Assembly (NCBI RefSeq): GCF_003590715.1
Contig: NZ_QQVY01000015.1
Coordinates: 1 to 46,266, forward strand
DNA length: 46,266 nucleotides
Direction: 5' to 3'
Source: Paracoccus sp. JM45
Lineage (GTDB): Bacteria > Pseudomonadota > Alphaproteobacteria > Rhodobacterales > Rhodobacteraceae
The notes beneath the pieces are model-generated. The model was not told the origin of the DNA, searched no databases, and worked only from the letters and a program-made list of their open reading frames with translations. Shown here piece after piece: positions 8,733-17,300 of the stretch. Each line of letters opens with the position of its first letter. Position 1 is the first letter of the stretch. The position numbers and the translations under genes are program-made.

Positions 8733-9482
8733 TTAATGCCCAAGATAGACTTCGACGACCGACGGATCGGCCTGCACATGGGCCATCGACCCTTCGGAAA
8801 GACGCTTGCCTTGATGCATAACCGTCACGCGGGTCGCGATATCGGCGACAAAGCCCATGTCGTGTTCGATGACGATAACCGCGCGATCCTTGATGATGCG
8901 GTTCAGCAATTCCGCGGTCTTCTTGCGTTCGGCGACCGACATCCCCGCGACGGGTTCGTCCAGCATCATCAATTCGGGGTCCTGGATCAGCAGCATCCCG
9001 ATTTCGAGCCATTGCTTCTGGCCATGGCTCAGGATGCCTGCGCGTTCGTCCAGCATATCCGACAGAAAAATCGTTTCGGCGATCTCGCGGATGCGGCGGT
9101 TCACATCGGCGTCGCGCTTGAAGGTCAATGCACCAAAAACGCTGTGGCCCCGCGGATAGGAGATTTCCAGATTCTCGTAGACGCTCAGATCCTCATAGAC
9201 TGAAGGTGTCTGGAACTTGCGCCCGACACCCGCGTGGACGATCTGGTCCTCGCGCATGCGGGTCAGTTCGTGGCCCTTGAAATTGATGGACCCTTCGGTG
9301 GCACGGGTGCGCCCACAGATCAGGTCCAGCACGGTCGTCTTGCCCGCGCCGTTGGGACCGATGATGACGCGGCATTCGTTCGGCTCGATATAAAAGCTGA
9401 GGCCGTTAACCGCCTTGAAACCGTCGAAGGAGACAGTCAGATCCTCGACTGACAGAATGAAATTCGGATTGTCCTGAACCAT
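8733..9482 (-). CDS. urtD: Urea/amide ABC transporter ATPase UrtD
   Basis: A 249-residue ATP-binding subunit. Walker A is GPNGAGKTT, the Q-loop region reads VGRKFQTPSVYEDLSVYEN, the signature is LSHGQKQWLEIGM (typical of UrtD) and Walker B is ELMMLDEPVAGM. I chose the ATG at 9482, which lies just after the urtC stop; an ATG at 9527 would overlap urtC by 38 bases and is less likely. It ends 10 bp before urtE. Confidence 0.92.
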   Translation of the reverse strand: MVQDNPNFILSVEDLTVSFDGFKAVNGLSFYIEPNECRVIIGPNGAGKTTVLDLICGRTRATEGSINFKGHELTRMREDQIVHAGVGRKFQTPSVYEDLSVYENLEISYPRGHSVFGALTFKRDADVNRRIREIAETIFLSDMLDERAGILSHGQKQWLEIGMLLIQDPELMMLDEPVAGMSVAERKKTAELLNRIIKDRAVIVIEHDMGFVADIATRVTVMHQGKRLSEGSMAHVQADPSVVEVYLGH

Positions 9483-9489
9483 GGTGCCG

Positions 9490-10608
9490 TCACTCTGCCA
9501 GTTGGGGGTTTGAGGGTTTTGCCGCATGATTGCGGCGCGACAACTTCAAGCGCGGTTTGACATAATCGTCGTAAAGACCCGCCAGACCGTTCGGGAATGC
9601 CAGAACCACGGCGATGAACAGCCCGCCCAGGCCGAACAGCCACAGTTCGGGAAAGCTTTCCGACAGCGTCGTGCGCGCCCAGTTGACCAGCAGCGCGCCA
9701 TAAACGGCCCCCAGCAGCGAATGACGACCACCCACCGCACAGAAAATAACCATTTCGATCGACGGCACGATGCCGACGATGGTGGGCGACATGAACCCGA
9801 CCTGCAGGGTGAACATTGCACCCCCGACCGATGCCATCATCGCGCCGACACAGAAGATGAAGATCTTGAAGCTGGCCACGTCATAGCCCGAAAAGCGGAC
9901 GCGATCCTCGGCGTCACGCATCGCGACCAGCACCCGCCCGAACTTGGACTTGCGGATGGCCATAGCGATAAAAAGGCAGGCGAACAGCAGAACGGCGTTC
10001 ACGAAGTATAGCGCGGTCTTCGCGCTGTCGGGGCGAATGTCCCATCCCATCAGCGTGCGCAGATCGGTGATGCCATTCACGCCGCCAGTATAGCCCTGCT
10101 GCCCCACGATCAGGATCGTGGCAATGGCCGCAATGGCCTGCGTGATGATGGCGAAATAGACGCCCCCGACGCGGCGGCGGAACATCGCAAAACCGATGAT
10201 CAGGGAAAACAGCGCAGGCACGGCCAGAATTGCCAGCACGGTAAAACCGAAGCTGTTGAAGGGCTGCCACCAGATCGGCAGGGCCGAAATCTGGTTCCAG
10301 TCCATGAAGTCGGGAATGCCCGGTGTCGACTGGATTGCGGTCGCCTCGGGGGTCGATGCCTCCAGCTTCAAAAACATCGCCATGCAATATCCGCCAAGGC
10401 CGAAGAACACCCCCTGCCCCAGGCTAAGGATACCGCCCGCCCCCCAACACAGTACCAGACCGACTGCGACAAAGGCATAGGTCAGATATTTGCCGAACAG
10501 GTTAAGCCGGAAATCGTCCAGCATCAGGGGGAACACGATAAAGATGATCAGCGCCAGAATGGCGAAGCCGACAGCCTCGTCGCGTTTCAGGAATGACGTT
10601 TTGGTCAT
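9490..10608 (-). CDS. urtC: Urea/amide ABC transporter permease UrtC
   Basis: A 372-residue LivM-type inner-membrane permease with about ten hydrophobic helices. It begins MTKTSFLKRDEAVGFAILAL and has typical LivM/UrtC segments such as WGAGGILSLGQGVFFGLGGY and the EDRVRFSGYDV loop that contacts the ATPases. It forms the channel with UrtB. The start is 10 bp after the urtB stop. In Methylophilus the equivalent subunit belongs to the FmdDEF short-chain amide system, so the substrate here may be urea, amides, or both. Confidence 0.92.
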   Translation of the reverse strand: MTKTSFLKRDEAVGFAILALIIFIVFPLMLDDFRLNLFGKYLTYAFVAVGLVLCWGAGGILSLGQGVFFGLGGYCMAMFLKLEASTPEATAIQSTPGIPDFMDWNQISALPIWWQPFNSFGFTVLAILAVPALFSLIIGFAMFRRRVGGVYFAIITQAIAAIATILIVGQQGYTGGVNGITDLRTLMGWDIRPDSAKTALYFVNAVLLFACLFIAMAIRKSKFGRVLVAMRDAEDRVRFSGYDVASFKIFIFCVGAMMASVGGAMFTLQVGFMSPTIVGIVPSIEMVIFCAVGGRHSLLGAVYGALLVNWARTTLSESFPELWLFGLGGLFIAVVLAFPNGLAGLYDDYVKPRLKLSRRNHAAKPSNPQLAE

Positions 10609-10618
10609 CTATCGGCCC

Positions 10619-11545
10619 TCACTTGCGAAGCTTGATGGAAAACAGCCCCTGCGGACGCAGCATCAGTATGCCCACGACGACCAGCAGCGTGATGACCTTG
10701 GCCATCGAGCCGGAGAGGAAGAATTCAAGAATAGATTGCGCCTGGCTGATCGAGAACGCCGAGGCGATAGTGCCCAGCAGGCTGGCCGCGCCGCCGAAAA
10801 CAACAACAAGGAAAGTGTCGACGATATAGGCCTGACCGGATGTCGGCCCCGTCGATCCGATCATGGTGAAAGCCGCGCCCGCAATGCCCGCAACTCCGCA
10901 TCCGATGCCGAATGTCAGACGGTCGGTGCGTTCGGTGTCAATGCCCACGGCGCCGGCCATTGTGCGGTTCTGCGTCACGGCGCGGACCTGCCGTCCCCAA
11001 CCGGATTTAAACATCATCACATAGACCGCAGCGGAAATCCCAAGGGCCAGAACCATGACGAAGATGCCGTTGATGGGCACCTCGATCAGATCGGTCAAAG
11101 GCAAGGATCCCATCATCCAACTGGGGATGGTGACGCCGACCTCGCGCGCGCCGAACAGCGACCGGAAGGATTGTTGCAGGATCAGGCTAAGGCCCCATGT
11201 CGCCAGCAAAGTGTCCAGCGGACGCTTGTAAAGATGGCGAATGATAGCCCATTCCACGAACATGCCCAAAAGGCCCGACGCACAGAACGCCAGCACCATT
11301 GCCACGAAAAAATAGGCCCCGAACAACGCGGGTGCATAGGTCGCGAAGGCTTGGGACACCAGATAGGTGACATAGGCCCCAAGGATCATGAATTCGCCAT
11401 GGGCCATGTTGATGACGCCCATCTGGCCGAAAATAATGGCCAAACCCAGGGCCATCAGGACAAAGACCGAAAACAGGATCAGTCCGGCAAAGCCCTGCAT
11501 CGCGAAGATCGCGCCAAGCTCTGGAAGCGAATACCCCGAAAACAT
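10619..11545 (-). CDS. urtB: Urea/amide ABC transporter permease UrtB
   Basis: A 308-residue LivH-type inner-membrane permease. It starts MFSGYSLPELG and shows the LivH motif GQMGVINMAHGEF, the RAVTQNRTMAGAVGI cytoplasmic loop and VVVFGGAASLLGT. The ATG at 11545 has CAGGAG seven bases upstream; the longer in-frame reading runs back into urtA and is rejected. The urtA-urtB gap of 61 bp contains a strong hairpin (11577-11597). Confidence 0.92.
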   Translation of the reverse strand: MFSGYSLPELGAIFAMQGFAGLILFSVFVLMALGLAIIFGQMGVINMAHGEFMILGAYVTYLVSQAFATYAPALFGAYFFVAMVLAFCASGLLGMFVEWAIIRHLYKRPLDTLLATWGLSLILQQSFRSLFGAREVGVTIPSWMMGSLPLTDLIEVPINGIFVMVLALGISAAVYVMMFKSGWGRQVRAVTQNRTMAGAVGIDTERTDRLTFGIGCGVAGIAGAAFTMIGSTGPTSGQAYIVDTFLVVVFGGAASLLGTIASAFSISQAQSILEFFLSGSMAKVITLLVVVGILMLRPQGLFSIKLRK

Positions 11546-11576
11546 CGGCAGCACTCCTGTCGAGAAGGGAAGGAAT

Positions 11577-11597
11577 GGGCGGCCCGCGCGGCCGCCC
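11577..11597 (-). promoter_or_regulatory. GC-rich hairpin between urtA and urtB
   Basis: GGGCGGCC (11577-11584), a five-base loop, and GGCCGCCC (11590-11597) form a perfect 8-bp stem. There is no T-run after it on the minus strand. Such hairpins behind a binding-protein gene often stabilise the upstream mRNA or partly block read-through, so that more UrtA than permease is made. That role is inferred from position. Confidence 0.6.
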
Positions 11598-11606
11598 GCG
11601 GGGTGC

Positions 11607-12872
11607 TTACTGATAGCCTTCGGGGAAGGGATCAGGCTCGACCAGATCATCGGTGGTAAATACCACCTCGTACTGGCCGTCCGCCATCGCATGGCCGACG
11701 CGGGTCTTGGACCACAAGTGATGGTTTTCATGGATCTTGACATAGCCTTCCGGCGCGGTCGTCAATTCGATCCCGGGGCTTGCCTCGCGGACCTTGTCCA
11801 CATCGAAGGACCCTGCCTTTTCGACAGCGGCCTTCCACAGCCATGGACCCAGATAGGCAGCCTGCGTCACATCGCCGATGACCATGTCATCGCCCCACAT
11901 TTCCTTGAAAGCGGCGACGAACTCCTTGTTGTTCTCGTTCTCAAGCGACTGGAAATACTTCATGCAGGCATAAGCGCCTTCGATATTTTCACCGCCGATG
12001 CCGCGGATTTCATCCTCGGTCACAGAAATGGTCAGCAACAGGGGTGCTTCCTCGGTCATGTCGATGCCCGCGGCCTTCAGCTGCTTGTAGAAGGAGACGT
12101 TCGACCCACCCACAACGATGGCATAGATCACATCCGGTTTTTTCAGGCGGATCTTGTTGATGACAGAATTGAACTGGGTATGGCCAAGCGGGTAATATTC
12201 CTCACCCACGACTTCTCCGCCCAGCTTGTCCTCGATATGCTTGCGGGCAATCTTGTTCGAAGTACGCGGCCAGATATAATCCGATCCCAGCAGATAGAAC
12301 GACTTGGCGCCCTTTTCACGCGCTACCCAGTCAAGGCCTGCGATGATCTGCTGCGTGGCTTCCTGACCGGTATAGATGACGTTCGGGCTTTCTTCCAAAC
12401 CCTCATAGAAGGTCGGGTAATACAGCATCCCGTTATGCTGTTCAAAGACCGGCAATACGGCCTTGCGGCTGGCCGAGGTCCAGCAACCCATGACACTGGC
12501 GACCTTATCGTTAACCAACAGCTTGCGGGCTTTTTCCGCAAATGTCGGCCAGTCCGACGCCCCATCTTCCTGGATCGTTTCGATCTTGCGGCCCAGGACA
12601 CCGCCTTGGGCGTTGATCTGTTCGATGGCCAGCTTTTCGGCCTGAACCGATCCGGTTTCGGAAATCGACATGGTGCCACTGATCGAATGCAGGATGCCGA
12701 CCTGAACAGTATCGTCGGTCACGGCCAATCCGGTAGTATTCACCTGATCGGTCGGAAAGTCCTGTGCACGCAGACCTTTGGGCAAGAACAGCGATGCCCC
12801 GATTGCCGCACCGCCCGCCAGAATTGCGCGACGTGACATCGCAGGAAAGGGAGCCTTCTTGTGGTCAGCCAT
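11607..12872 (-). CDS. urtA: Urea/short-chain amide binding protein UrtA (FmdD-like)
   Basis: The periplasmic binding protein of the ABC system, 421 residues. The N-terminus has a twin-arginine signal (MSRRAILAGG then a hydrophobic stretch to LRAQD), so export is probably by Tat. The mature part begins VQVGILHSISGTMS and has EDGASDWPTFAEKARKLL and the ATQQIIAGLDW region, typical of UrtA/FmdD/AmiC-type proteins. The ATG at 12872 is taken because it opens directly into the signal sequence and has a GAGGACA-type site upstream. It is the first gene of the operon and is divergent from the NCS1-kinase gene. Urea versus amide specificity cannot be read from the sequence. Confidence 0.92.
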   Translation of the reverse strand: MADHKKAPFPAMSRRAILAGGAAIGASLFLPKGLRAQDFPTDQVNTTGLAVTDDTVQVGILHSISGTMSISETGSVQAEKLAIEQINAQGGVLGRKIETIQEDGASDWPTFAEKARKLLVNDKVASVMGCWTSASRKAVLPVFEQHNGMLYYPTFYEGLEESPNVIYTGQEATQQIIAGLDWVAREKGAKSFYLLGSDYIWPRTSNKIARKHIEDKLGGEVVGEEYYPLGHTQFNSVINKIRLKKPDVIYAIVVGGSNVSFYKQLKAAGIDMTEEAPLLLTISVTEDEIRGIGGENIEGAYACMKYFQSLENENNKEFVAAFKEMWGDDMVIGDVTQAAYLGPWLWKAAVEKAGSFDVDKVREASPGIELTTAPEGYVKIHENHHLWSKTRVGHAMADGQYEVVFTTDDLVEPDPFPEGYQ

Positions 12873-13040
12873 GTTGTCCTCACTGGTTATCGCCTTGGTT
12901 AACCAGAGGTTGGCCCGTGTTGCTGCGCCGCGGAATACGTCAAATGACTTATATGCCTGCGCAGAATTTCCCCTTATGCCGGTTTCCCATGATCTGACCG
13001 TCTGTAAACAGCGGACGACGTTGCACGAAGGGGCCGACGG
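12873..13040. promoter_or_regulatory. Divergent promoter region urtA / NCS1-kinase
   Basis: These 168 bases separate two divergent starts and must hold both promoters. A perfect 10-bp palindrome TGGTTAACCA lies at 12896-12905, about 24-33 bases upstream of the urtA start. A possible sigma-54 element (GG then GC) was looked for and the spacing did not fit. The region is the likely target of the adjacent LuxR-type response regulator. Confidence 0.5.
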
Positions 13041-16000
13041 ATGAGCACGCTGCTGCACGCCACGACTGCTAAACGTGAATACAACCGGCTTGTCGCCGAT
13101 GAGACGATGGAGGATTTCGCCCTGCGTTTCACCGCACGCCGCGCAAGGCGGTGGTCGGCAGCATGGGTAGCAAATGCTGCGTTAGGCTCGATCTCGTTTC
13201 TTGCACTCGAGGCGATCGGCGCAGCGCTAACTTTGGGATTCGGGTTTTCCACCGCTTTAACCGCAATCATTACGGTTTGCTTGATCCTGTTCGCCACGGG
13301 ACTACCCATCGCGTATTACGCGGCACGCTATGGCGTCGATATCGACCTACTGACGCGGGGTGCGGGCTTTGGCTACCTGGGGTCGACGCTGACATCGCTA
13401 ATTTATGCCAGCTTTACGTTTATTTTCTTCGCGCTAGAGGCTGCAATCCTTGCGCTTGCCCTGGATTTCTGTTTCGGCGTTCCCTTGTGGGCGGGATATA
13501 TTGCATCGGTTGTAGTGGTCATTCCGCTGGTCGCGCACGGGTTCACCCGCATATCGCGTTTCCAGGCATGGACGCAGATCCCGTGGCTCGTGATGAACGC
13601 CGTTCCTTTTGTGCTGATCGCCATGATGGGGCTGGGCCATACGGGCTGGACCGATTTCCGTGGCCTTGACGGCACGCGTGATCTGACGCTTTTGTCGTTC
13701 GGTGCAGCATCGGCTGTGGCGCTGTCGATGATTGCGCAGATCGGCGAACAGGTCGATTTCCTGCGCTTCCTGCCCGAACCATCGAACCGACGCGAACGTA
13801 TCGGCTGGTGGGCAGCAGTTCTGGCCGCCGGACCTGGATGGGCGGTCATCGGCGGACTGAAAATGCTAGCGGGATCGTTCCTGACGGTGCTCGCGATCAC
13901 GGCAGGAACCGGCGTGACCGATCTTGCCGACCCCGCGCATCTGTATTTCGTAGCGTTCGAAACTGTTCTGGGTCATCCAACTTTCGCGCTGGCTATGACT
14001 GGGGTCTTTATTATTCTGTGCCAGATGAAAATCAACGTGACCAATGCCTATGCCGGATCAATTGCATGGTCTAACTTCTTTTCGCGGTTGACCCATGCCC
14101 ACCCCGGTCGCGTGGTCTGGCTGGTCTTCAATGTCGCAATTGCCTTTCTTCTGATGCAATTCGGTGTTTTCGACGCAATTGAGGCCACCCTCAGTTTCTA
14201 TTCTACGGTCGCATTGGGATGGGTCGGCGCGATCTTTGCCGATCTGGTGATCAACAAACCCCTTGGCCTTAGCCCCAAGGGAATCGAATTCCGCCGTGCC
14301 TATCTTTACGATCTGAACCCTGTTGGGCTGGGTGCCATGGGGGGTGCGGTCGGGATAGGTCTCTTGGCGAGCGGCGGTTTTATAGGGGAAACGGCAGCGG
14401 CGTTGTCGGCCTTCGTGTCACTTGGCACGGCTATCCTTTTTGCGCCACTGATCGCGATTGTGACCAAGGGCCGGTTCTATATCGCCCGTCGACCTGCCAT
14501 TTTCGCAGCAGGAACGCATCTGTGCGACACTTGCGGTTACGGCTTCGAAGCACCCGATATGGCCATGTGCCCCTTTATCGAAGGCAACATCTGTTCGCTG
14601 TGCTGTTCACTGGAAGCAGGATGTGGTGACCGGTGCAAGCCCCACGGACGGGCCAGCACTTCTATTCGTGCAGCTGTCGAAACCGCCGCCGCACCGGCAT
14701 TGTCGCGGTTTTTGACCTCGCGCGCGGGGGTGTTTTCGGTGACATTCTGCGCGGTCGTTATTTCCACCGCATTGCTGCTAGGCTTTCTGTTTCGTATCCG
14801 GCTGTCGGGCAGCTATGGCACTGTTCTGGGGGCGATTTTCTGCGCTGCCGTGGTCTTTATCGGGGTCGGTATCTGGATGGTTATCCTCGGGCGCGAAAGT
14901 AGGCGGAACGCCCGCGACGAGGCGGACCGCCAGACCCTGCGCCTGCTTCAGGAAATCCGCGCCCATGAACGAACCGATCTTGCCTTACAGAACGCCAAGG
15001 AAAAGGCCGAGGCCGCCAATTTTGCCAAGACCCGTTATCTTGCGGGCCTTAGCCATGAAATCCGCACACCGCTTAACGCCATTTTCGGCTTTGCCCAGAT
15101 CGTCGAGGCCGATCCCGATATCCCCATGCGCCGCCGCGAGGCTGTCCGCACCATCCGGCGGTCCTCGGAACATTTGGCAGGGTTGATCGAGGGATTGCTG
15201 GACATCTCGAAGATCGAGGTCGGCCAGATCGAACTGTCGCGGGAACGTATCAACCTGCCGGGTTTCCTAAGCCAGATCGGCGCATTGTTTCGCGAACAGG
15301 CACGCGCCAAGGGTCTGGCCCTGTCGATCACCACGAATGGCACCCTGCCTGTATGGATCATGTCCGATGAAAAGCGGTTGCGGCAAATTATGATCAACCT
15401 GCTGACCAATGCCGTCCGCTATACGGCCCAAGGATCGGTGTCGCTGGCCTTTACTTATCGTAACGAAGTTGCAACCATTACCGTCACCGATACCGGCCAA
15501 GGCATCGCCCCCGAACAGATGGAACGGATGTGGCGCCCTTTCGAACGCTGCGGTGACCAGCATCCGGGTGGTTCGGGACTGGGGCTGACCATCACCAAGC
15601 TGCTGGTCGATATTCTGGGCGGAGAAATTGTCGCGGAAAGCACACAGGGTAAGGGCAGCACCTTCCGCGTGCGCCTGATGCTGCCCTCGGTTCCGGATCA
15701 CGCGGCAAGGCCGGGACGTCAGGCTGATCTGGATGAGGAAACCCGTGCCTCGGGCTATGGCGGGCGTCGCCGGACTTTAATGATTGTCGATGATGATCTG
15801 AACCACCTAACTTTGTTCGACAGTTTCTTCGGTGATCTGGGGTTCAACATCGTGGCCGCCCCTGAAACGACCACTGCGCGCTTTATGTTGAACGATGTAT
15901 CGCCGGACCTGTTCGTACTGGATGTCGACATGCCGGGCGAAGACGGTTGGAGCTTTGCGCAGTCGCTGCGGCAGGGCGGGCACCGCACAACGCCGATCCT

Positions 16001-16376
16001 GATGTGCACCGGTCACGCCCTGCAGGTCGGGGCCAGACAACCCGATACACAGGTTCATGACGGCTTCCTGATCAAGCCTTATACGCTGACCGATATGCTG
16101 GAAACGATCGCAACCCTGCTGCGTCTGGACCTGCTGTATGAAACACAAGGTGTAGATACCGCAGCCGATACGCTGCGGCCCCTGTCAAATGCCGAAATGG
16201 AGGTTTTGCTGTCATCCGCGCGCATCGGCCATGCACGGGGTCTGTCACGGCATCTGGACCTGATCGAGACCGATCTGGGGTCCCCGTCACAGGCAACAAA
16301 GACCCTGCGCGGGCATTTGGACGACTACGACCTTCCCGCAATCGAGGAGACGCTGATCCGATGGATGAATATATGA
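13041..16376 (+). CDS. NCS1 transporter-like sensor histidine kinase with receiver (hybrid transceptor)
   Basis: A 1111-residue fusion. Residues 1-480 are an NCS1-type nucleobase:cation symporter domain with about twelve membrane helices. A Cys-rich module follows (Cys495, 498, 510, 518, 521, 522, 528, 532; CDTCGYGF, CSLCCSLEAGC), then two more helices (about 566-585 and 593-616) and a coiled-coil linker. The kinase part has LSHEIRTPLN (His672), LLTNAVRYT, DTGQGI and GSGLGLTI. The receiver has VLDVDMP (Asp961) and FLIKP (Lys1012), and a 90-residue tail closes the protein. All catalytic residues are intact. The design resembles CbrA-type kinases, which use an SSS transporter domain, but with an NCS1 module; NCS1 proteins carry allantoin, hydantoins, uracil and cytosine. 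It is divergent from urtA and overlaps the response-regulator gene, so it probably controls amide/urea uptake. Whether the module transports or only senses is open. Confidence 0.88.
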   Translation: MSTLLHATTAKREYNRLVADETMEDFALRFTARRARRWSAAWVANAALGSISFLALEAIGAALTLGFGFSTALTAIITVCLILFATGLPIAYYAARYGVDIDLLTRGAGFGYLGSTLTSLIYASFTFIFFALEAAILALALDFCFGVPLWAGYIASVVVVIPLVAHGFTRISRFQAWTQIPWLVMNAVPFVLIAMMGLGHTGWTDFRGLDGTRDLTLLSFGAASAVALSMIAQIGEQVDFLRFLPEPSNRRERIGWWAAVLAAGPGWAVIGGLKMLAGSFLTVLAITAGTGVTDLADPAHLYFVAFETVLGHPTFALAMTGVFIILCQMKINVTNAYAGSIAWSNFFSRLTHAHPGRVVWLVFNVAIAFLLMQFGVFDAIEATLSFYSTVALGWVGAIFADLVINKPLGLSPKGIEFRRAYLYDLNPVGLGAMGGAVGIGLLASGGFIGETAAALSAFVSLGTAILFAPLIAIVTKGRFYIARRPAIFAAGTHLCDTCGYGFEAPDMAMCPFIEGNICSLCCSLEAGCGDRCKPHGRASTSIRAAVETAAAPALSRFLTSRAGVFSVTFCAVVISTALLLGFLFRIRLSGSYGTVLGAIFCAAVVFIGVGIWMVILGRESRRNARDEADRQTLRLLQEIRAHERTDLALQNAKEKAEAANFAKTRYLAGLSHEIRTPLNAIFGFAQIVEADPDIPMRRREAVRTIRRSSEHLAGLIEGLLDISKIEVGQIELSRERINLPGFLSQIGALFREQARAKGLALSITTNGTLPVWIMSDEKRLRQIMINLLTNAVRYTAQGSVSLAFTYRNEVATITVTDTGQGIAPEQMERMWRPFERCGDQHPGGSGLGLTITKLLVDILGGEIVAESTQGKGSTFRVRLMLPSVPDHAARPGRQADLDEETRASGYGGRRRTLMIVDDDLNHLTLFDSFFGDLGFNIVAAPETTTARFMLNDVSPDLFVLDVDMPGEDGWSFAQSLRQGGHRTTPILMCTGHALQVGARQPDTQVHDGFLIKPYTLTDMLETIATLLRLDLLYETQGVDTAADTLRPLSNAEMEVLLSSARIGHARGLSRHLDLIETDLGSPSQATKTLRGHLDDYDLPAIEETLIRWMNI

Positions 16377-17284
16377 CGCACCCGGTGTCCGGCATCGCAA
16401 CGATGGCGTTGATTGTCGATGATGACCCCGGATCGGTCGGGATGGTGTCCGAGGCGCTGGAAGATAGCGGCACGACCGTCATCGTTGCCCGTGATGGCAA
16501 TAGGGCGCTGGAATTACTGGGCCGCATTGATCCCGATGTTATCTTGCTGGATGCGCTAATGCCCGGCATGGACGGGTTTGAAACCTGCCGGCTTATGAAA
16601 TCCCAACCAGTGATGACGGATGCACCCGTGATTTTTATGACCGGCCTGACAGGGTCCGAGGATGTCCGGCGGGGTTTGGCAGCGGGGGGTGTCGATTACG
16701 TTACCAAACCCGTGAATGTCGATGAGCTGATCGCCCGCGTCACGACCCATATTTTGAATGCACGACAGATACGCGACCTCAGGTCGGCTTTCGATGCACA
16801 GGACCGGTCGATCATTGCAGTTACCCCACAGGGCAGTCTGGCTTGGGGCTCGCCCCGTGCGCTAGAACAGATGGAGGCTGCACGCTTGGTAGATAATGAC
16901 CGTGCGCCGGCTCCGGCATTGGCAAAATGGCTGGCAGACCTGCCTGCACAACCGGTTTCCACCGCAATCCCGTTTCGCGACAGCCGGTTGATCCTGCGAT
17001 ATACCGGCCGGACAGGTGAAGGCCACCTGTTGATCCGGGTCGAACCGCAACAGGGCGGCAACAATGACCGGATCCTGATCGACCGCTTCGCCCTGACATC
17101 ACGCGAGGCCGAGGTTCTCATCTGGTTGTCCCAAGGCAAGGCCAACCGTGATATTGCCGACATCCTGACATTAAGCACCCGCACGGTGAACAAACATCTG
17201 GAACAGGTTTTCCAAAAACTGGGCGTCGATAATAGGACCTCGGCCGCGCTTATGGCAGACCGGTTGTTATCATCACGCCACTGA
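16361..17284 (+). CDS. REC-LuxR response regulator
   Basis: A 307-residue cytoplasmic regulator. The receiver (about residues 14-130) has IVDDD, the phospho-acceptor region ILLDALMPGMDG and the VTKP lysine. A linker of about 110 residues follows, and the C-terminus is a LuxR-type helix-turn-helix (LTSREAEVLIWLSQG ... LSTRTVNKHLEQVFQKLGV). The ATG at 16361 overlaps the kinase gene by 16 bases and follows GAGGAGA by ten bases; an alternative ATG at 16373 makes a 4-base ATGA overlap. It is the likely output partner of the NCS1-kinase, with the urt-fmd operon as probable target (inference from position). Confidence 0.9.
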   Translation: MDEYMTHPVSGIATMALIVDDDPGSVGMVSEALEDSGTTVIVARDGNRALELLGRIDPDVILLDALMPGMDGFETCRLMKSQPVMTDAPVIFMTGLTGSEDVRRGLAAGGVDYVTKPVNVDELIARVTTHILNARQIRDLRSAFDAQDRSIIAVTPQGSLAWGSPRALEQMEAARLVDNDRAPAPALAKWLADLPAQPVSTAIPFRDSRLILRYTGRTGEGHLLIRVEPQQGGNNDRILIDRFALTSREAEVLIWLSQGKANRDIADILTLSTRTVNKHLEQVFQKLGVDNRTSAALMADRLLSSRH

Positions 17285-17300
17285 ATAATCGGTGATAAAT

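Noticed and set aside
10490..11659. Long plus-strand ORF (389 residues) opposite urtB/urtC
   Set aside because: It is antisense to well-matched permease genes and has the low-complexity His/Asp/Gln composition typical of shadow frames.
11388..12836. Long plus-strand ORF (482 residues) opposite urtA
   Set aside because: Antisense shadow of the binding-protein gene; no domain is recognised.
12905..12930. Possible sigma-54 promoter (TTGGCCC...TTGCTGC) upstream of urtA and the NCS1-kinase
   Set aside because: The GG and GC dinucleotides are 8 or 11 bases apart rather than the required 10, and the direction is uncertain.
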